Below are positions 62,734 to 64,000 of a stretch of 64,000 nt of DNA, piece by piece. Position 1 is the stretch's first letter. Every line of letters starts with the position of its first letter. The stretch is taken from contig NZ_CP007203.1 in NCBI RefSeq assembly GCF_000340565.2, forward strand, positions 1,209,964 to 1,273,963, given 5' to 3'. This stretch comes from Nodularia spumigena CCY9414 (lineage in GTDB: Bacteria > Cyanobacteriota > Cyanobacteriia > Cyanobacteriales > Nostocaceae). The position numbers and the translations under genes are program-made. Under the pieces are notes generated by a model. The model worked only from the letters and a program-made list of their open reading frames with translations. It was not told where the DNA came from and did not search any database.

Positions 62734-63675
62734 ATGGTTATGGATTTAAACTTAGATCAGGCAATTAAAATTGCTAACCAAGCAGTTTTGGCAAAGTGTA
62801 ATAGAGCCTTAACTGATGTTGAAATAATTATAATTAAAGGATCTTGGAAAAGAGAAGAATATCATAAAATTGCGGCTAAAAATCAATATGCAACAAGTTA
62901 TATTAGCCAAGACGTTGCACCCAAACTTTGGAAATTACTGACAAAAGCTCTAGGAGAAAAAGTCAAAAAAAGTAATTTCAAAGAAGCCCTAAAACGACAT
63001 TGGGAAAAGCAATGTTGGGATAAGCAATTTAAAGATGAATATTGCTCACGAACTCCAGAATCAATTACTGCTAATATCCTACAGCACAACGGCAATCTCA
63101 AAGAAGTTACTACTTCTCTATATTTAACTCAAACTAAACACAACTTACCAATTCCAGAATTATATGTAGAGCGTTTTGCCATTGAATTTCTCTGCTATGA
63201 AACTCTGTTGCAGCCTGGTTCTCTGATTCGGATTAAAGCACCTAAACTCATGGGTAAAACGTACCTTATGGAACGGGTATTAACTCAAATTGCAAAGCAA
63301 GGCTATCGCATAGTCAGTTTAAGTTTAGAGATGGCTGAGAGGAAAACTCACTTCACTAACCTAAATAAATTCTTGCGTTGGTTATGTCTAAATCTTAGTC
63401 GAGAACTTAACTTACCTAATCAGTTAGATGAATATTGGGATGCAGAAGGTATGGGCGCTAAGGTAAGTTGCACAACTTATTTAGAAACATATTTATTGGC
63501 AGGATTTCCCAACCCTCTAGTTCTATACTTAGATGATGTAGACGTGCTTTTTCGTTATCCTGAAATTTATGAAGACTTTTTTGGGTTGTTGCGTTCTTGG
63601 TATGAAAAAGGCAGAAATCGTCCCAACTGGAAAAAGCTGCGATTAGCGATCGCTTATGGGACTATTGATAAGTAG
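62734..63675 (+). CDS. AAA-like (vMAP-HTH) protein, C-terminally truncated
   Basis: 313 residues. The N-terminus (about 20-85: VEIIIIKGSWKREEYHKIAA, YISQDVAPKLWKLLTKALGE) is the helix-turn-helix-like domain found at the start of vWA-MoxR-associated proteins. From about 140 an AAA-like domain follows (ERFAIEFLCYETLLQPGSLI), with Walker A APKLMGKTYL and Walker B LVLYLDDVDVLF. Family members continue for a further 100 or more residues after LRLAIAYGT; here a stop follows three codons later. The gene is therefore probably truncated. A MITE-like element lies 230 bp downstream. Confidence 0.75.
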   Translation: MVMDLNLDQAIKIANQAVLAKCNRALTDVEIIIIKGSWKREEYHKIAAKNQYATSYISQDVAPKLWKLLTKALGEKVKKSNFKEALKRHWEKQCWDKQFKDEYCSRTPESITANILQHNGNLKEVTTSLYLTQTKHNLPIPELYVERFAIEFLCYETLLQPGSLIRIKAPKLMGKTYLMERVLTQIAKQGYRIVSLSLEMAERKTHFTNLNKFLRWLCLNLSRELNLPNQLDEYWDAEGMGAKVSCTTYLETYLLAGFPNPLVLYLDDVDVLFRYPEIYEDFFGLLRSWYEKGRNRPNWKKLRLAIAYGTIDK

Positions 63676-64000
63676 CCATATTTTGTCCTCAAGTTTCATT
63701 AGTAAAGGAAGTGCGGAATGTGGGGTTTAGAGGCTGTTTAACTATTTTTAACTGCTATATAAATTTATCTGCCCACATTTTTTATCAGATATATAGCAGT
63801 TGTTTATATGATACCCAGCTTGTCAGTTCAATACTTGAGTTAAATTTAGGAGTTTAAAAAATCAGCCAATTTAGTTAAATTCAGTTAAATTCAGGTTTTG
63901 CAGGACTTACGCAAAATTATGAAAGAACGAACCGCAAAGGACACAAAGGACACAAAGTTAAGAGGGTTTTAGAGAGTTCTTGCGTAAGTCCTATTTTGAA
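63676..64000. other. Terminal intergenic region
   Basis: No coding sequence is visible, and nothing that restores the missing end of the AAA-like protein. It contains AAATTCAGTTAAATTCAG direct repeats near 63877 and the second MITE-like copy. Confidence 0.5.
63902..63992. mobile_element. 91-bp MITE-like element, copy 2
   Basis: Same length and identical 13-bp terminal inverted repeats as the copy at 42572-42662, in reverse orientation, with a core of AAGGACACA 9-mers in place of AAGGACACG. About ten differences in 91 bp. No coding capacity, so movement would need a transposase from elsewhere. Confidence 0.8.

Overview
The window comes from a filamentous, probably heterocyst-forming cyanobacterium (Nostocales: Nostoc/Anabaena/Calothrix/Nodularia type). 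The signs are many HIP1 palindromes (GCGATCGC), heptamer tandem repeats and palindromic intergenic repeats typical of this group, a Ycf33/DUF751-rbfA pair, a DUF4327 gene, a fused ModBC transporter, a bacteriophytochrome-Rcp operon and a HetZ-related regulator. These family names rest on sequence recognition; no database search was run.

Layout. 1-4.3 kb: 5' end of a phosphoketolase gene (minus strand), then uvrA behind a perfect cyanobacterial LexA box, and a tRNA-Met(CAU). 4.3-12.7 kb: an iron-siderophore uptake locus with a TonB receptor carrying an AMIN domain, a lipoprotein binding protein, two FecCD permeases and an ATPase, closed by a terminator. 12.7-15.1 kb: a penicillin-acylase fragment and a probable restriction-modification pair. 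15.2-20.2 kb: a glycogen debranching-type glucosidase, two peroxiredoxins, a Cys/Met-rich copper-storage protein and a metallo-beta-lactamase-like protein. 20.2-29.5 kb: an ABC-2 exporter, a Tat-exported FAD/Rieske oxidoreductase, a secreted coiled-coil protein divergent from a sigma-like gene with DUF1822, and a Gfo/Idh/MocA oxidoreductase. 29.5-30.7 kb: three tandem small genes for double-glycine leader peptides, separated by conserved structured spacers. 31-38 kb: molybdate uptake (modA, modBC), a methyltransferase gene broken by a stop codon, an Rpn-type nuclease, an HTH-PBP regulator and a HAD phosphatase. 39-43.9 kb: glgX, an alpha/beta hydrolase and a kinase-like protein that has lost its catalytic lobe. 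44-50.8 kb: a bacteriophytochrome / response regulator / hybrid kinase operon and a cation diffusion facilitator. 51-64 kb: small conserved cyanobacterial genes, ycf33-rbfA, a Dam methylase convergent with a PD-(D/E)XK nuclease, a HetZ-related gene, a Sua5/YciO protein, larC, two lipoproteins, a UPF0104 membrane protein and a truncated AAA-like protein.

How it works together. The clearest functional units are siderophore-iron uptake, molybdate uptake with a possible ligand-sensing regulator nearby, red/far-red light signalling, and peroxide/copper defence. Small repeats are unusually active in shaping genes: one copy is read in frame inside uvrA, others extend or abut gene ends, and two 91-bp copies have perfect 13-bp terminal inverted repeats like a MITE. 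Several genes are decaying (acylase fragment, methyltransferase, kinase-like gene, AAA-like gene). The best candidate for something undescribed is the orphan triplicated leader-peptide array with its covarying, mutually exclusive spacer structures.
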